Assembly: GCF_902764455.1 (NCBI RefSeq)
Contig: NZ_CACWVY010000015.1
Location: forward strand, 20,504 to 84,503
Origin: an uncultured Methanobrevibacter sp.
Lineage (GTDB): Archaea > Methanobacteriota > Methanobacteria > Methanobacteriales > Methanobacteriaceae
Direction: 5' to 3'
Length of the DNA stretch: 64,000 bases
Shown: positions 35,932 to 46,040 of the stretch, in pieces
How positions within the stretch are numbered: position 1 is the first letter of the stretch
Layout: every line of letters starts with the position of its first letter
Notes under the pieces: model-generated
Databases searched by the model: none
The model's input: the letters and a program-made list of their open reading frames with translations, nothing else
What the model was told of the DNA's origin: nothing
Program-made: the position numbers and the translations under genes

Positions 35932-36068
35932 TAAATTCAAACAAATAATAAATCTTATTTTTTTTGGTATTAACATTTTGCAGACACGAAAGTCTTAAAA
36001 AAATTACCTTTAGATTAAAATACCACTATAATTAATAAATATAATTATATAATTTAGGGAAATATCTC

Positions 36069-37202
36069 ATGAGAAAAATAACATTGAAGCTTTTAAGAGA
36101 CTTACCTCAAAAATACATAACAACAGGCGTTATTTTAATAGGAGGATTATTTATTTATGGATTTGTAGGTTCCATTTTCATAATGAACTTAAATCCATTG
36201 GATGCTCTTTATTATTCTGTGATTACCATGACCACAGTAGGTTATGGAGATTATATTCCAACTACCGGATTTGAAAAAGTATTTGCAACAACATTAGCGA
36301 TTTCAGGAATTGGATTATTGGCTTATGTATTTAATGTAATGTTATCAACTTTCCAGGAAAGAATGATTCTATTTTCAAAGGGAGCAAGAAAAATGAAATC
36401 TATTGAAAGAATGGACGATTATTATATAATGTGCGGTTATGGAAGAGTGGGAAGAATAGTATTTAAAGAATTAGTCGAAAGAAATCAGAATATAGTCGTG
36501 TTTGAAAAAGATGAAGAGGTAGCTGAAAGCATTGAAGAATCCGATTCAGTAATCGTTCTTCCAAAGGATGCAACGGAAAATGATCTTATTGCCAAACTGG
36601 CAGGAGACAAATGCAGAAGCGTGATTTTATGCAGCGGCGATGATGTAATCAACATATTCATTGTGCTGACAATACGTGAAACAAACCCAAATGCATGGAT
36701 TGTAACAAGGTCCAGTAAACTGGAAAATATTTCAAGGCTTAAAAAAGCAGGTGCAAATAAAGTAATATCTCCAGAAGTGATTGGAGGAAAAGATTTATAC
36801 TTTGAATCTGCAAGACCTCATCTTTTAGGAATTACCGTGAGGCATACCCCTGATAAAATTTTTGATGAATATGAAATCATATCCAAAAACGGATGCACTT
36901 TAGAAAATATCCAATACCACCTTCCAGGAGTTGAAACTCCTCTTACCCGTCAAATACAATCCAAAGACATTAAAGCGGGTCAAAAGTACAAAAATTATTT
37001 AGACAGTCATGATGATAAAAAAGAAGCAATAGATTTTCTATATAACACTGTCAACAATATCCACACACATGTCATTTCAGGACCCGACAATTCAAGCTTT
37101 GAAAAATTGATTAAAGATTTAGAAAAAAAAGAAGAAATTCTTGGAATTAATTTAAGTGATGAAGAAATAGCAGAATTAACAAGAAAAGAAAATAATAAGT
37201 AA
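36069..37202 (+). CDS. MthK-like K+ channel with RCK domains
   Basis: 377 residues. Two transmembrane helices (about 17-36 and 72-92) flank the selectivity filter TMTTVGYGDY near residue 57. An RCK/TrkA-N domain follows from about 118 (MCGYGRVGRIVFKEL, Rossmann GxGxxG), and an RCK-C region from about 240. The C-terminal 60 residues add a polar helical tail. It should be a ligand-gated K+ channel, as Ca2+-gated MthK is in a related methanogen. Unlike mthK, I saw no internal Met giving a soluble RCK-only form with an obvious SD. It ends 2 bases before the convergent surface-protein gene. Confidence 0.88.
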   Translation: MRKITLKLLRDLPQKYITTGVILIGGLFIYGFVGSIFIMNLNPLDALYYSVITMTTVGYGDYIPTTGFEKVFATTLAISGIGLLAYVFNVMLSTFQERMILFSKGARKMKSIERMDDYYIMCGYGRVGRIVFKELVERNQNIVVFEKDEEVAESIEESDSVIVLPKDATENDLIAKLAGDKCRSVILCSGDDVINIFIVLTIRETNPNAWIVTRSSKLENISRLKKAGANKVISPEVIGGKDLYFESARPHLLGITVRHTPDKIFDEYEIISKNGCTLENIQYHLPGVETPLTRQIQSKDIKAGQKYKNYLDSHDDKKEAIDFLYNTVNNIHTHVISGPDNSSFEKLIKDLEKKEEILGINLSDEEIAELTRKENNK

Positions 37203-37204
37203 AA

Positions 37205-39043
37205 TTACACAATAGTAATTTTACTTTTACCTGAAATTATGTATTTAATGTTAGTCGGAGCCAGTACAACCTTATACTTTCCAACTGACAAATCTTTTGT
37301 ATTAAATGTTGCAACACCCTTTTCATTAGTTTTAATTATATAGGCTTTTGATTTACTGCCAGAAGTTAATTTGATTTTAACTTTAAGATTGGATATTGCT
37401 TTATTTGTGTTTTTATTTTTAACAGTTACTTTAAAGTATTTTGTCGCATTGAACTTGTTTTTCACATCAGGAGCTTTTATTGTTGTTGGAATTTTAACAA
37501 ATTTGTCAACATTTCCAAAGCTGTGAGATCCCAGATATTTCATATTAGGACATCTCGGAAGGTTATAACTGCTTACGAATTTGTTTTTAAATCTGACATT
37601 ATCAACCAGTCCTCCGGAAGACACACCTACAAATCTGCCATTATCATTAGCTGCATAAGCCTTGATTGAAGAGGTAACTGAAAGGTCCTTGTGTGTTGTA
37701 GCTTTCCAGTGAAGCACAACAACCTGCCTTCTGTTGACACCATAGTGGTCTGTAGCACCTACCTTGATTGCTGCTTTAGCAGGATCGGTACTGTATTTTT
37801 TATAAGTACTGTGGCGGTAATATTCTTTAAAGTTAGGAGAACAGCTGAATTCACCAGGTTTTAATTTACCTGTGATAATATTATTCTTCCATACAACTGC
37901 ATATCTTCCGTCAGGAGCTTTAATTGAATAATGTCCGAAATTAATGCTTCTTTTATAATTATAAATTTTTCTCAAGGAAGACATTTTGATTTTGTTGGAT
38001 TTAATCATATCAACAGATAACTTTTCCATTGACTGTAAGAAATCATATCCGTCAAGTCCGCCGTTACCTACTATCCATCCGTTGGCAAATACCATCAAAT
38101 GAATGAAATTGTTAGCATTAGTGTGTTTTACAACAGGTATGCCTCCTAATGTATAGTCTTTAACAGTAATGGTGGTCATTGCAGTATTGTCTCTTCTGAA
38201 ACCTCCGACTGATTCAGTGTTGCTCACCTGAAGGAAAAAGGAACAGCAGTCTTCATCAGCACATGGTTTGACCAGAACAGTTACTTTGTTATTAGATTTC
38301 TTATAGGAAATATAATTTTTATTTTTGGAATCCTTAATTTGTGTAGAAACCTTATAAGACGCAGCTTTCAGATTCTTTTTCAAAGTGGCAATTCCATTAC
38401 TGTCAGTGGTTGCATAATAATTAGCATATTTTTTAGTTTTAGTGGAATAGGTTTTAAATAAAACTTTAATTCCCCTTACAGGATTTCCAGTATTTTTATT
38501 ATATACTTTTGCTTTAAAATAGGAACCTGATTTAAAATAAGTATTGAAATTGCTCATCTGAATAGCCAACGGAGCCTTTTTAATTTTAACATAAGAATTA
38601 GCTTCACTGGAAGTGAAATTTTCATCCCCATTGAACTTTACAGTCAATTTATATGTATTTGGCTTAAGATTACTGAAATCTAAAATAAATTTACCATTAT
38701 TATCTGTTGTTTTATTATCTACATCCCCATTGAAATAAACATTGACATTTTTATTGACCAATGAGACATTATTTGAATCTTTCAGTTGAACTTCAACTTT
38801 TACTTTCTCTTTATAATATGAAGTTACATCATCTACATCAATTTTAGTATCAATTTTTGAATTTTCCCCTTCGAATGAATCCTCATCGGCATTATTAATT
38901 CCATCTACATCAACGGAAGATGAAATATCTTCTGATAGAACATCACCGGTTACGTTTTCTGAAGCCGAAACAAAACTGAGGCCCAACGTTATGGTCACTA
39001 ATACCAATAAGAATAAGGAAATCATTTTAAAAGATTTGTTCAT
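37205..39043 (-). CDS. Secreted Ig-like protein with conserved Cys-containing core (copy 2)
   Basis: 612 residues. The signal peptide ends at SFVSASEN. Two Ig-like domains follow at about 65-155 and 157-258 (NTGNPVRGIKVLFKTYSTKT). A globular core at about 262-520 opens with CCSFFLQVSNTESVGGFRRD and includes GHYSIKAPDGRYAVVW, ITGKLKPGEF, VGATDHYGVNRR and NDNGRFVG. A last Ig-like domain ends at KITIV. The core is shared with the gene upstream (39094-40923). Its Cys-Ser start, RRD, and APDGR steps recall N-terminal-nucleophile acyltransferases of the C45/bile-salt-hydrolase type, but that is only a hypothesis. Outward-facing surface enzyme or binding protein. Confidence 0.75.
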   Translation of the reverse strand: MNKSFKMISLFLLVLVTITLGLSFVSASENVTGDVLSEDISSSVDVDGINNADEDSFEGENSKIDTKIDVDDVTSYYKEKVKVEVQLKDSNNVSLVNKNVNVYFNGDVDNKTTDNNGKFILDFSNLKPNTYKLTVKFNGDENFTSSEANSYVKIKKAPLAIQMSNFNTYFKSGSYFKAKVYNKNTGNPVRGIKVLFKTYSTKTKKYANYYATTDSNGIATLKKNLKAASYKVSTQIKDSKNKNYISYKKSNNKVTVLVKPCADEDCCSFFLQVSNTESVGGFRRDNTAMTTITVKDYTLGGIPVVKHTNANNFIHLMVFANGWIVGNGGLDGYDFLQSMEKLSVDMIKSNKIKMSSLRKIYNYKRSINFGHYSIKAPDGRYAVVWKNNIITGKLKPGEFSCSPNFKEYYRHSTYKKYSTDPAKAAIKVGATDHYGVNRRQVVVLHWKATTHKDLSVTSSIKAYAANDNGRFVGVSSGGLVDNVRFKNKFVSSYNLPRCPNMKYLGSHSFGNVDKFVKIPTTIKAPDVKNKFNATKYFKVTVKNKNTNKAISNLKVKIKLTSGSKSKAYIIKTNEKGVATFNTKDLSVGKYKVVLAPTNIKYIISGKSKITIV

Positions 39044-39093
39044 TAAATAAACCCCCTTAAACCTTCTGATTCAAGCAAAGTTACCTTAAATTA

Positions 39094-40923
39094 TTATTCG
39101 TTAATTATAATGGTACTTTTAGCTGAAATCAGATATTTATCACTAGCAGGATATAAAATTACTTTGTGAGTGCCAACTAATAAATCTTTAGTATTTAATT
39201 TTGCCAAACCGTTTTTATCAGTTTTAATGATATAAACGTTTGTTTTATCTACTGCACTTATTTTTATTTTAATTTTAAGATTGGAAATTAAATTACCAGT
39301 TTTTTTATTTTTAACAGTTATCTTGAAGTATTTTGTTTGATTGAAATGATTTGTTACCTCCGGAGCCCTTATTATTGTTGGAATCTTTACAAATTTATCG
39401 ATATTACCGAATTTATGGGTTCCAAGCAGTTTCATATTTGGAACTGCGGGAAGATTATATTTACCGATAAACTTATTTTTGTAATAGATATCATCCCTTA
39501 AAGATCCGGTGGAACTTCCAACAAATCTGCCGTTGTCGTTTGCACCATAAACCTTAACAAGAGAAGTTGTTTTGAAGTTTTTATCGGTTGCAGATTTCCA
39601 ATGGAAAAGAGTAATGTCCCTTCTGTTGACACCGTATACATCGGTTGCACCTACTTTAACGGCTGCCTTTAAAGGATTTGAACCGAATTTTGAATATTCA
39701 CCGTGGCGATAGCATGACTTTAAATTAGGAACACTGATAAATTCGCCGGGTTTTAATTTGCCTGTTATATAACCGTTCAGCCATACTGCGGCAAATCTTC
39801 CGTCAGGCGCTTTAATTGAAAAATGACCCAAACCCAAACGTCTTTCATAGTTTTGAATCTTTTTTAGATAAGATGACTGTATCTTATTTGACTTAACCAT
39901 TTTGCCTGCAAGATTTTCAATAGCCCTGTTGATTGTAGGATTATCGATTCCTCCAGTTCCTATCATCCAACCGTCAGAAGTTGTTATTGAATGGAAAAAA
40001 TAAGAATAAGCCAATTTATACTGTTTTATTGCAGTTCTGCCATTCCATTTTACATTTTTTATGTAAATGTTTAAAGCATTGGTTGCATCACGCCTGAAAC
40101 CTGCTACACTTTCGGTTGCATTAACCTGCAAATAAAAGGAACAGCAACCGGTCTCTGCAGTAGGTTTAACCTTCATTGTAACTTTACTTTTGGAATTTTC
40201 ATATGAGATATACTTTTTATTTTTAGAATCCTGGATACAAGCAGATATCTTATATGTTCCAACTTTCAGGTTCTTGTTCAGTGTTGCAATACCATTCTTA
40301 TCTGTTGTTCGCCAATAATTGGAATATTTTTTAGTTTTAACGGAATAAACTTTAAAATGAACTCTGATTCCTGAAACCGCATTGCCTGTGAGTTTATTAT
40401 AGACTTTTGCTTTGAAAAACAAATCGGAATCGACATAGGTATTGAAGTTGCTTATTTTAATGCCAAGAGGCGCCTTTTTAATTTTTACAATCGAATCTGC
40501 AGCATGTGAGGTGTAATTTTCATCCCCCATGAATTTAAGATTAACTTTATAGGTGTCCGGCTTTAAATTCAAAGCCAGTGAAAATTTTCCAAGACAGTCT
40601 GTTGTTTTATTATAAGACTGTCCATTTAAAACTACATTTACCTGCTTGTTGCTGATTGGAGTGCCGTTACAATCTTTTAAATAACCCTCCAAATTGGATT
40701 TTTCCTTATAGAAAGATTCAACATCACACACATCTATTTGAACGTCAACAGTATCAGCCGCATTTGTATTATTAACACTTATTTCATCCAAACTTTCAGA
40801 AAAACTTTCTCCATCTGCAATGAATTGTGTAGTGTTTTCCTGAGCAGATACGATACTCAAACTAACAAATAAAACCAGCAATATAAATAAAATATTAAAA
40901 GTTTTTTTAAAAAACAACATCAT
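39094..40923 (-). CDS. Secreted Ig-like protein with conserved Cys-containing core (copy 1)
   Basis: 609 residues, possibly starting at the second of two adjacent ATG codons. Signal peptide ends at SIVSAQEN. Same plan as the downstream gene: two Ig-like domains, core from CCSFYLQVNATESVAGFRRD (about 267) with GHFSIKAPDGRFAAVW, ITGKLKPGEF, VGATDVYGVNRR and NDNGRFVG, and a C-terminal Ig-like domain. The two differ clearly in the Ig parts and loops but keep the core motifs, which suggests an old tandem duplication under selection. They are 50 bases apart and likely co-transcribed, this one first. Confidence 0.75.
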   Translation of the reverse strand: MMLFFKKTFNILFILLVLFVSLSIVSAQENTTQFIADGESFSESLDEISVNNTNAADTVDVQIDVCDVESFYKEKSNLEGYLKDCNGTPISNKQVNVVLNGQSYNKTTDCLGKFSLALNLKPDTYKVNLKFMGDENYTSHAADSIVKIKKAPLGIKISNFNTYVDSDLFFKAKVYNKLTGNAVSGIRVHFKVYSVKTKKYSNYWRTTDKNGIATLNKNLKVGTYKISACIQDSKNKKYISYENSKSKVTMKVKPTAETGCCSFYLQVNATESVAGFRRDATNALNIYIKNVKWNGRTAIKQYKLAYSYFFHSITTSDGWMIGTGGIDNPTINRAIENLAGKMVKSNKIQSSYLKKIQNYERRLGLGHFSIKAPDGRFAAVWLNGYITGKLKPGEFISVPNLKSCYRHGEYSKFGSNPLKAAVKVGATDVYGVNRRDITLFHWKSATDKNFKTTSLVKVYGANDNGRFVGSSTGSLRDDIYYKNKFIGKYNLPAVPNMKLLGTHKFGNIDKFVKIPTIIRAPEVTNHFNQTKYFKITVKNKKTGNLISNLKIKIKISAVDKTNVYIIKTDKNGLAKLNTKDLLVGTHKVILYPASDKYLISAKSTIIINE

Positions 40924-41097
40924 TTCACATCATTCCAATATACATAATTTAAATATTCTTGTTAAATGCAAATATGCAAATTACATTAACTGTTAAATTA
41001 CATTTAGAAATTTGTATTAACTTGTATAAATAATGTGTGAAATTTTTAAAATAATCAAATAAAATCAAAAAAAGAAATAAAAAGAGAGGAAATCTCT

Positions 41098-41985
41098 CTA
41101 GAATAAATCGTGTAAGTTCATAATAGCTGAACCTAATTTACCGTCAAAGTTACCTGCACTGATTTCTAAAACGCCGTCAACAGCACAAGCTGCTTGAATA
41201 CCAGCTTTCATAGCTGCTTTTACGGTTTCTTCATCTACACCGTCAATAACGATTTCAAATACACCGTCAGCATCTTCTCTGATATCTGAGTCCACTTTAT
41301 CTTTTAATGTTACACACATTTTTTCGTTAGTGGATGCTGGTAAGAATGCATATTTGTTGGATCCGACTTTAGAACCGGATGCAACCATACCTCCAGGGAA
41401 CGGAGTGACAGTTCCTGGAACATTTTGAATTGCAGCTGCAGCTAATTGTGCAGCTTTAACACCAGTCATTTGGTCTTTAGCTAAAATGAAGAAGTTTCCT
41501 CCAGCTACACCTTCTTTGAAACCGAATGCAGTTTCAACTAAGAAGTCACCGGACATGATTGGGATTGAGTGGATTGTTCTTCCGTCAATTTCTAAATCGG
41601 ATTCGAATCCGTCACCGAAGAATTTTAACTTGTTACCAGTTTTTAAAACATCTTCAGATTCGAGAAGGTTGAATGCAGCTGCGGTAGGAGCAGTTAAAAC
41701 ACACATACCGATTCTTTCCATTAATTCATTGTCGAGTGCTTTTTTACTAGCGTGACAAATCATAATTGCATAACCAGGTCTTCCATCTGGAGTTTCTTCA
41801 GCTGGTACAAAACAGTCAATACCTGCTTCAGCAGGACATCCAATAACAGAAGTTCCGTAACCGGTTGCTTCAGTTGCTGCAATTTTTGCTAATTCTTGAG
41901 TTGCTGCAGTAACTAAAATTCTAGTAACTTTAATTCCAAAACCTTCTGCATAAGTATTTTTAATTTCTACGCCATTAATTTCCAT
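41098..41985 (-). CDS. ftr: Formylmethanofuran:tetrahydromethanopterin formyltransferase
   Basis: 295 residues from the ATG at 41983-41985, which has the SD ggtgaa and matches the known N terminus ([20 protein letters not shown]). A longer frame to 42012 has no SD. It moves the formyl group from formylmethanofuran to H4MPT, the second step of CO2 reduction to methane, in the cytosol. Length and sequence ([29 protein letters not shown]) are typical. Stands alone, as ftr often does. Confidence 0.97.
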   Translation of the reverse strand: MEINGVEIKNTYAEGFGIKVTRILVTAATQELAKIAATEATGYGTSVIGCPAEAGIDCFVPAEETPDGRPGYAIMICHASKKALDNELMERIGMCVLTAPTAAAFNLLESEDVLKTGNKLKFFGDGFESDLEIDGRTIHSIPIMSGDFLVETAFGFKEGVAGGNFFILAKDQMTGVKAAQLAAAAIQNVPGTVTPFPGGMVASGSKVGSNKYAFLPASTNEKMCVTLKDKVDSDIREDADGVFEIVIDGVDEETVKAAMKAGIQAACAVDGVLEISAGNFDGKLGSAIMNLHDLF

Positions 41986-42103
41986 GATTTCACCAAAATT
42001 AATAAAATGCAAAAAAATTATTTTTTTGCTATGTTAAAATTTATGATAATAAATTAAAATAAAGTTTTCTATTTAATTTAACAAAGAAAATTTGCAACAA
42101 AAA

Positions 42104-43381
42104 TTATTTTTTAATTTCACTTAAAATTTTAAGCAATTCCTTTTTATCGGAGAATTCGAATTTCAAAGTCCTGTTGAAACTCACATTTTCACCCATTCCA
42201 AAGAAAAGATAATGCACAATAGGATTTAATGTGGAATAAAATCTGGTGCCTTTCAGATTTTTTTGTTTTAAATAAAAACCAACATCAAAAAAGTCAGAAC
42301 TCTTCAATAACTTATATAAGCTTAAATTTGTACCTATATTTTCATGTGAAGCAATTGATTTTAAAATAATATAAATTCGTGAATTAAAACCACCGAATAA
42401 TTTATTAAAGAAAGATAAATTTGAATAATACTCAATTGAAAGGTCTTTTTCATCCAGACGTCTTGTCAAATACCTGTTATGTTTTTTTACTTTAGAAAAT
42501 TGAGCTTTAAAACTGTTTTCCCCATACAATTTCTTCTCGTCAAAACGCCTGTTAACATAATCAATTGAATCCTTTTTGTCCATATGCTGGTGATTGTCGA
42601 TTGGCCTGATTACAAGCTTAATTTTATTTTCATTGTTTTCAAGCTTGAATATCTCATATAAATCTCCAATGAACTGAAGATATTGTGTATCTATATCATA
42701 AGGACGGCAGCTAATAAAAATCTGTGCATCGGGAACATAATTTTCCTTTTTCATCAGCCCCATAAATGAAAACTTATAGCTGACCTTTTCGAGTTCCTCA
42801 TCGGAATAATCGCTGTAAAGTTTTCCTATGACCTTGCTTGTAAAATGGCCGAAATTCATCAGATACAGTTGCGGAAGATCTGCTAAAACCATTGAACCTT
42901 TTACCATAGTTCCAAGCATTAATGAAGTAAATCCTCCCATACTGCTTCCATAAAACAAGATTTTATCATTGGTAAAATTGAAATAAGAAGCAATCTGTAA
43001 AATCATTTCACTGATATTTCTCAAAAAATAATCATCATATGTTCCAACACTCCAGCCTCCCTGAAGGTCTTTTGTATAATCATCATCAACATCAACATAA
43101 CGTGTCGGATCATTGAATAATATTGTAGATTGTCTGAATTTCCAGCTTAAGCGGTGAAAAAGAGGTTTTTTGTGAAATCTTTCCAAATCATCAACTTTAA
43201 GAACACTTGAACTGAGACATAAAAGTTCATCAACATCTTTTTTAATATTTAACAGAAATTCGTATTTTGTATCATTATAATAAATGATAAGACCGGTTTT
43301 TATATTATACTCAATTTGTCCCAAAGCTTCATTTAAATTATCGTAATCTGTTTCGATAACCTTTTCACAAATATCCTTCAT
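42104..43381 (-). CDS. Alpha/beta-hydrolase-like protein with glycan-associated C-terminal module
   Basis: 425 residues, no signal peptide. FYGSSMGGFTSLMLGTMVKG near residue 146 is a nucleophile elbow (GxSxG), and NHQHMDKKD near 265 supplies a possible catalytic His, so the N-terminal 280 residues look like an alpha/beta-hydrolase. The end (about 370-410) reads FFDVGFYLKQKN...NPIVHYLFFGMGE, the short DxxFYLK/HYLxxG module also found twice in the LicD protein at 52226-53563. That module is common in surface-polysaccharide enzymes. Function probably deacylation or modification of a surface polymer; not established. Confidence 0.65.
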   Translation of the reverse strand: MKDICEKVIETDYDNLNEALGQIEYNIKTGLIIYYNDTKYEFLLNIKKDVDELLCLSSSVLKVDDLERFHKKPLFHRLSWKFRQSTILFNDPTRYVDVDDDYTKDLQGGWSVGTYDDYFLRNISEMILQIASYFNFTNDKILFYGSSMGGFTSLMLGTMVKGSMVLADLPQLYLMNFGHFTSKVIGKLYSDYSDEELEKVSYKFSFMGLMKKENYVPDAQIFISCRPYDIDTQYLQFIGDLYEIFKLENNENKIKLVIRPIDNHQHMDKKDSIDYVNRRFDEKKLYGENSFKAQFSKVKKHNRYLTRRLDEKDLSIEYYSNLSFFNKLFGGFNSRIYIILKSIASHENIGTNLSLYKLLKSSDFFDVGFYLKQKNLKGTRFYSTLNPIVHYLFFGMGENVSFNRTLKFEFSDKKELLKILSEIKK

Positions 43382-43419
43382 TAATAATACCTCAAAAACA
43401 AAATAAAATCAGATATGCG

Positions 43420-44484
43420 TTAATCATTTTCCAATTCTTCTTTAAGTGATTCTTCGATTTGCTCATCTGAAGAACCAAATGATATATTGTCAAGTACTGA
43501 TGAACCGTAATACGGTAAAATAACCATACCCAATATTGTAGTCATCCAGAATGAAATTAATCTTTCAATAATGGTTGCTGCAGCACTGATTGATGCGGTA
43601 ATTCCGGCAGCTGAGTAAAAAGCAATCATTATTCCGTCTACAGCACCAAGTCCTCCAGGAAGCAAAGGAATCATACCTGCAAGACATGCTAAAATAAAGA
43701 CTTCACCAATAACAACCGGACTGACACTGGCTCCAAATGCCAAAAATACAAAATAGACTCTTAAAATCTCAAAAATCCAAATTACAAAGGATAATGGCAT
43801 TGCATAATATAAAGATTTTTTATCTGAGATTACAAGCTTCATGGTATCCTGGAAACCGGATATTGCAGAATGAATCTTATTTTCCAGATCTTCAGAATTT
43901 TTCTTGTAGAATCTTCTAACCAAACCGATAATCCAGCCGTCAACCCTTTTTCCAAAACCCGGATTAACACACATGTAAATCAGTATAATCAAAACTGCTA
44001 CAATTGCAATGACTGCTATAATCATTAAAATAAGCAACCATGCATCAAAATCAAAAGAAATTGTCATTCCAATAATTGTCAGAACAGCCAGCACAACAAA
44101 CGGGAACGTATCCAAAGCTCTGTCCGCAACAACAGTTGCAAATGTCTCTTCCATAGGATAGTCTTCTTCACGAGCCAATATATATGCTCTTACAGGTTCT
44201 CCACCACCCCTTCCGGAAGGAGTAATATTATTTACAGCCAAACCTACTAAAACCATTGGAATTAACTTTTTTATACCTGTATTGATATCAACTAAATTAT
44301 TAAGTATTTTCCAACGCAGAGTGTATAGGAAATATGTAAATACCTGCATTGCTATAGCTATAATGATATATTCTGTTTTGGCAACCTTTAAAGCATCGAT
44401 TACCTTGTCTATTCCAACAAGCCATAACATTACAATAAGAATAAGAATACTTACTCCCATGAAAAAAACTGTTTTTTTATCCAT
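43420..44484 (-). CDS. Flippase-like integral membrane protein (LPG synthase TM/UPF0104 family)
   Basis: 354 residues with about eight hydrophobic segments. Signature stretches: FTYFLYTLRWKIL, then NNITPSGRGGGEPVRAYILA (the conserved TPGRxGExxRA-like loop), ADRALDTFPF, and GMIPLLPGGLGAVDGIMIA. This family includes MprF-type lipid flippase domains and archaeal AglD-like proteins. It likely moves a lipid or lipid-linked sugar. The acidic C terminus is cytoplasmic. It lies 38 bases upstream of the hydrolase-like gene and may share its mRNA. Confidence 0.85.
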   Translation of the reverse strand: MDKKTVFFMGVSILILIVMLWLVGIDKVIDALKVAKTEYIIIAIAMQVFTYFLYTLRWKILNNLVDINTGIKKLIPMVLVGLAVNNITPSGRGGGEPVRAYILAREEDYPMEETFATVVADRALDTFPFVVLAVLTIIGMTISFDFDAWLLILMIIAVIAIVAVLIILIYMCVNPGFGKRVDGWIIGLVRRFYKKNSEDLENKIHSAISGFQDTMKLVISDKKSLYYAMPLSFVIWIFEILRVYFVFLAFGASVSPVVIGEVFILACLAGMIPLLPGGLGAVDGIMIAFYSAAGITASISAAATIIERLISFWMTTILGMVILPYYGSSVLDNISFGSSDEQIEESLKEELEND

Positions 44485-44518
44485 AGTGAATATTAATTTT
44501 ATTTTTCATACTTATAAA

Positions 44519-44528
44519 TTTATATAGA
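44519..44528 (+). promoter_or_regulatory. TATA box of trkH, close to start codon
   Basis: TTTATATAGA is centred about 26 bases before 44549. Transcription would start at the GTG/ATG pair (44549/44552), giving a leaderless mRNA. Confidence 0.4.
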
Positions 44529-44551
44529 AATTTTTATTAATATTAAGAGTG

Positions 44552-45985
44552 ATGAGGTATATTACTAAAACAGATTTATTAATAGTGGCGAAAAACTCCG
44601 GTTATCTGATGATAGGAATTGGAGCAATGTGTTTGGTACCGCTAATTTTTGATTTAGTATACTTCGAATTTGACATATTGAGTTTTGTCATACCATGTGT
44701 AATTTCCGTGCTTTTGGGATATGGTCTTTTAAAATATCTTGAAGATAAAACCAAAAAAAGCATACAACTGAAGCACGGTATGATGATTTCGTCATTTGCA
44801 TGGCTATGGGCAAGTATCATAGGAGGGCTTGTTTATATGCTTGCAACACATATGCCTCCGTTAGATGCTGTTTTTGAAAGCATGTCCGCACTAAGCGGAA
44901 CTGGAATAACCATGTTTAATGATGTTGAAATATTACCTCACAGCATCCTATTTTTTAGAGCTTTAGAACAATGGGTTGGAGGATTGGGAGTAGTTGTTAT
45001 GGTCATCAGTGTCCTGACAAAACCCGGATCTGTTTCATCCAAACTATATTACTCAGAAGCGCGGGACGAGCGTATTAAACCAAGTGTGAAAGCAACTCTT
45101 GAAAAAACAATAGAAATTTATTCAATTTATACCCTAGCAGGAATAATATTGTACATTCTTGCGGGAATGCCTGTTTTTGATTCCATCTGTAACTCATTTC
45201 ATATTATTTCAACCGGAGGAATGGGTATTAAAAATGCCAATATGGGATATTATCATAATGATTTGATTTATCTTATTTCAATTGTTTTAATGATTTTAGG
45301 AGCTACAAGCTTTTTAGTCCATTATAAAGTTATAAAAACTAGGGGAAAATCATTAGTTAATGATTTGCAGTTTAAAATAATAATTTCAGTTATTGCCGTA
45401 GTAACAGTAATCCTTTACTTTGTCTCAAATATTGTTCCGATAGAACTTTTATTTACTGTCGTATCAGCAATGACAACAACAGGAGCGAGTGTTGCAAGTT
45501 CAACTACAATGGCAGGATGGCCATCATTCGTGATAATCTGTCTGATGTGTCTGATGCTGACCGGAGGATCAAACGGTTCAACAGTAGGTGCTATAAAACT
45601 TGTAAGAATGATTACTTATTTTAAAGGAATATATCGCCAGGTCAGAGAAATCCTATCTCCCGAAGGCAGGGTCGTTCCTGTAAAATTACAGGGGCGTAAA
45701 ATTCCTGAAAAGGCAATATCACAAGCGGGAAATTATATCACACTCTATTTGATGTTCATACTGTTTACATGGGCACTCTTTTGTTTATTCGGATATGATC
45801 CATTTAAAAGTCTGTTTGCGGCAATGACACTGCAGGGTAACAACGGTTTGGAACTTGGAATAATAAACAACACACTAAACCCTATATTGAAAGTTGTCAG
45901 CATATTTGACATGTGGACAGGAAGGATAGAAATATATCCTGTACTTATTACAATGAGAGCAGTTTTTGAAATTTTTAAAAGATAG
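44552..45985 (+). CDS. trkH: Trk-type potassium uptake protein TrkH
   Basis: 477 residues from ATG 44552 (a GTG at 44549 is the alternative). Typical TrkH/KtrB repeats of pore loops: SALSGTGITMF, FHIISTGGMGIKN, AMTTTGASVASST, and TLQGNNGLELG. About ten membrane helices. It forms the K+ channel-like pore that works with the TrkA regulatory subunit encoded 55 bases downstream. Confidence 0.93.
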   Translation: MRYITKTDLLIVAKNSGYLMIGIGAMCLVPLIFDLVYFEFDILSFVIPCVISVLLGYGLLKYLEDKTKKSIQLKHGMMISSFAWLWASIIGGLVYMLATHMPPLDAVFESMSALSGTGITMFNDVEILPHSILFFRALEQWVGGLGVVVMVISVLTKPGSVSSKLYYSEARDERIKPSVKATLEKTIEIYSIYTLAGIILYILAGMPVFDSICNSFHIISTGGMGIKNANMGYYHNDLIYLISIVLMILGATSFLVHYKVIKTRGKSLVNDLQFKIIISVIAVVTVILYFVSNIVPIELLFTVVSAMTTTGASVASSTTMAGWPSFVIICLMCLMLTGGSNGSTVGAIKLVRMITYFKGIYRQVREILSPEGRVVPVKLQGRKIPEKAISQAGNYITLYLMFILFTWALFCLFGYDPFKSLFAAMTLQGNNGLELGIINNTLNPILKVVSIFDMWTGRIEIYPVLITMRAVFEIFKR

Positions 45986-46040
45986 ATTTATATTTATATT
46001 AAAATAAATATTGATTATTAATTGTTAATGAGGCGATTAG

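Noticed and set aside
36069-37202. Internal start giving a free RCK protein, as in MthK
   Set aside because: The Met residues after the pore have no convincing SD before them.
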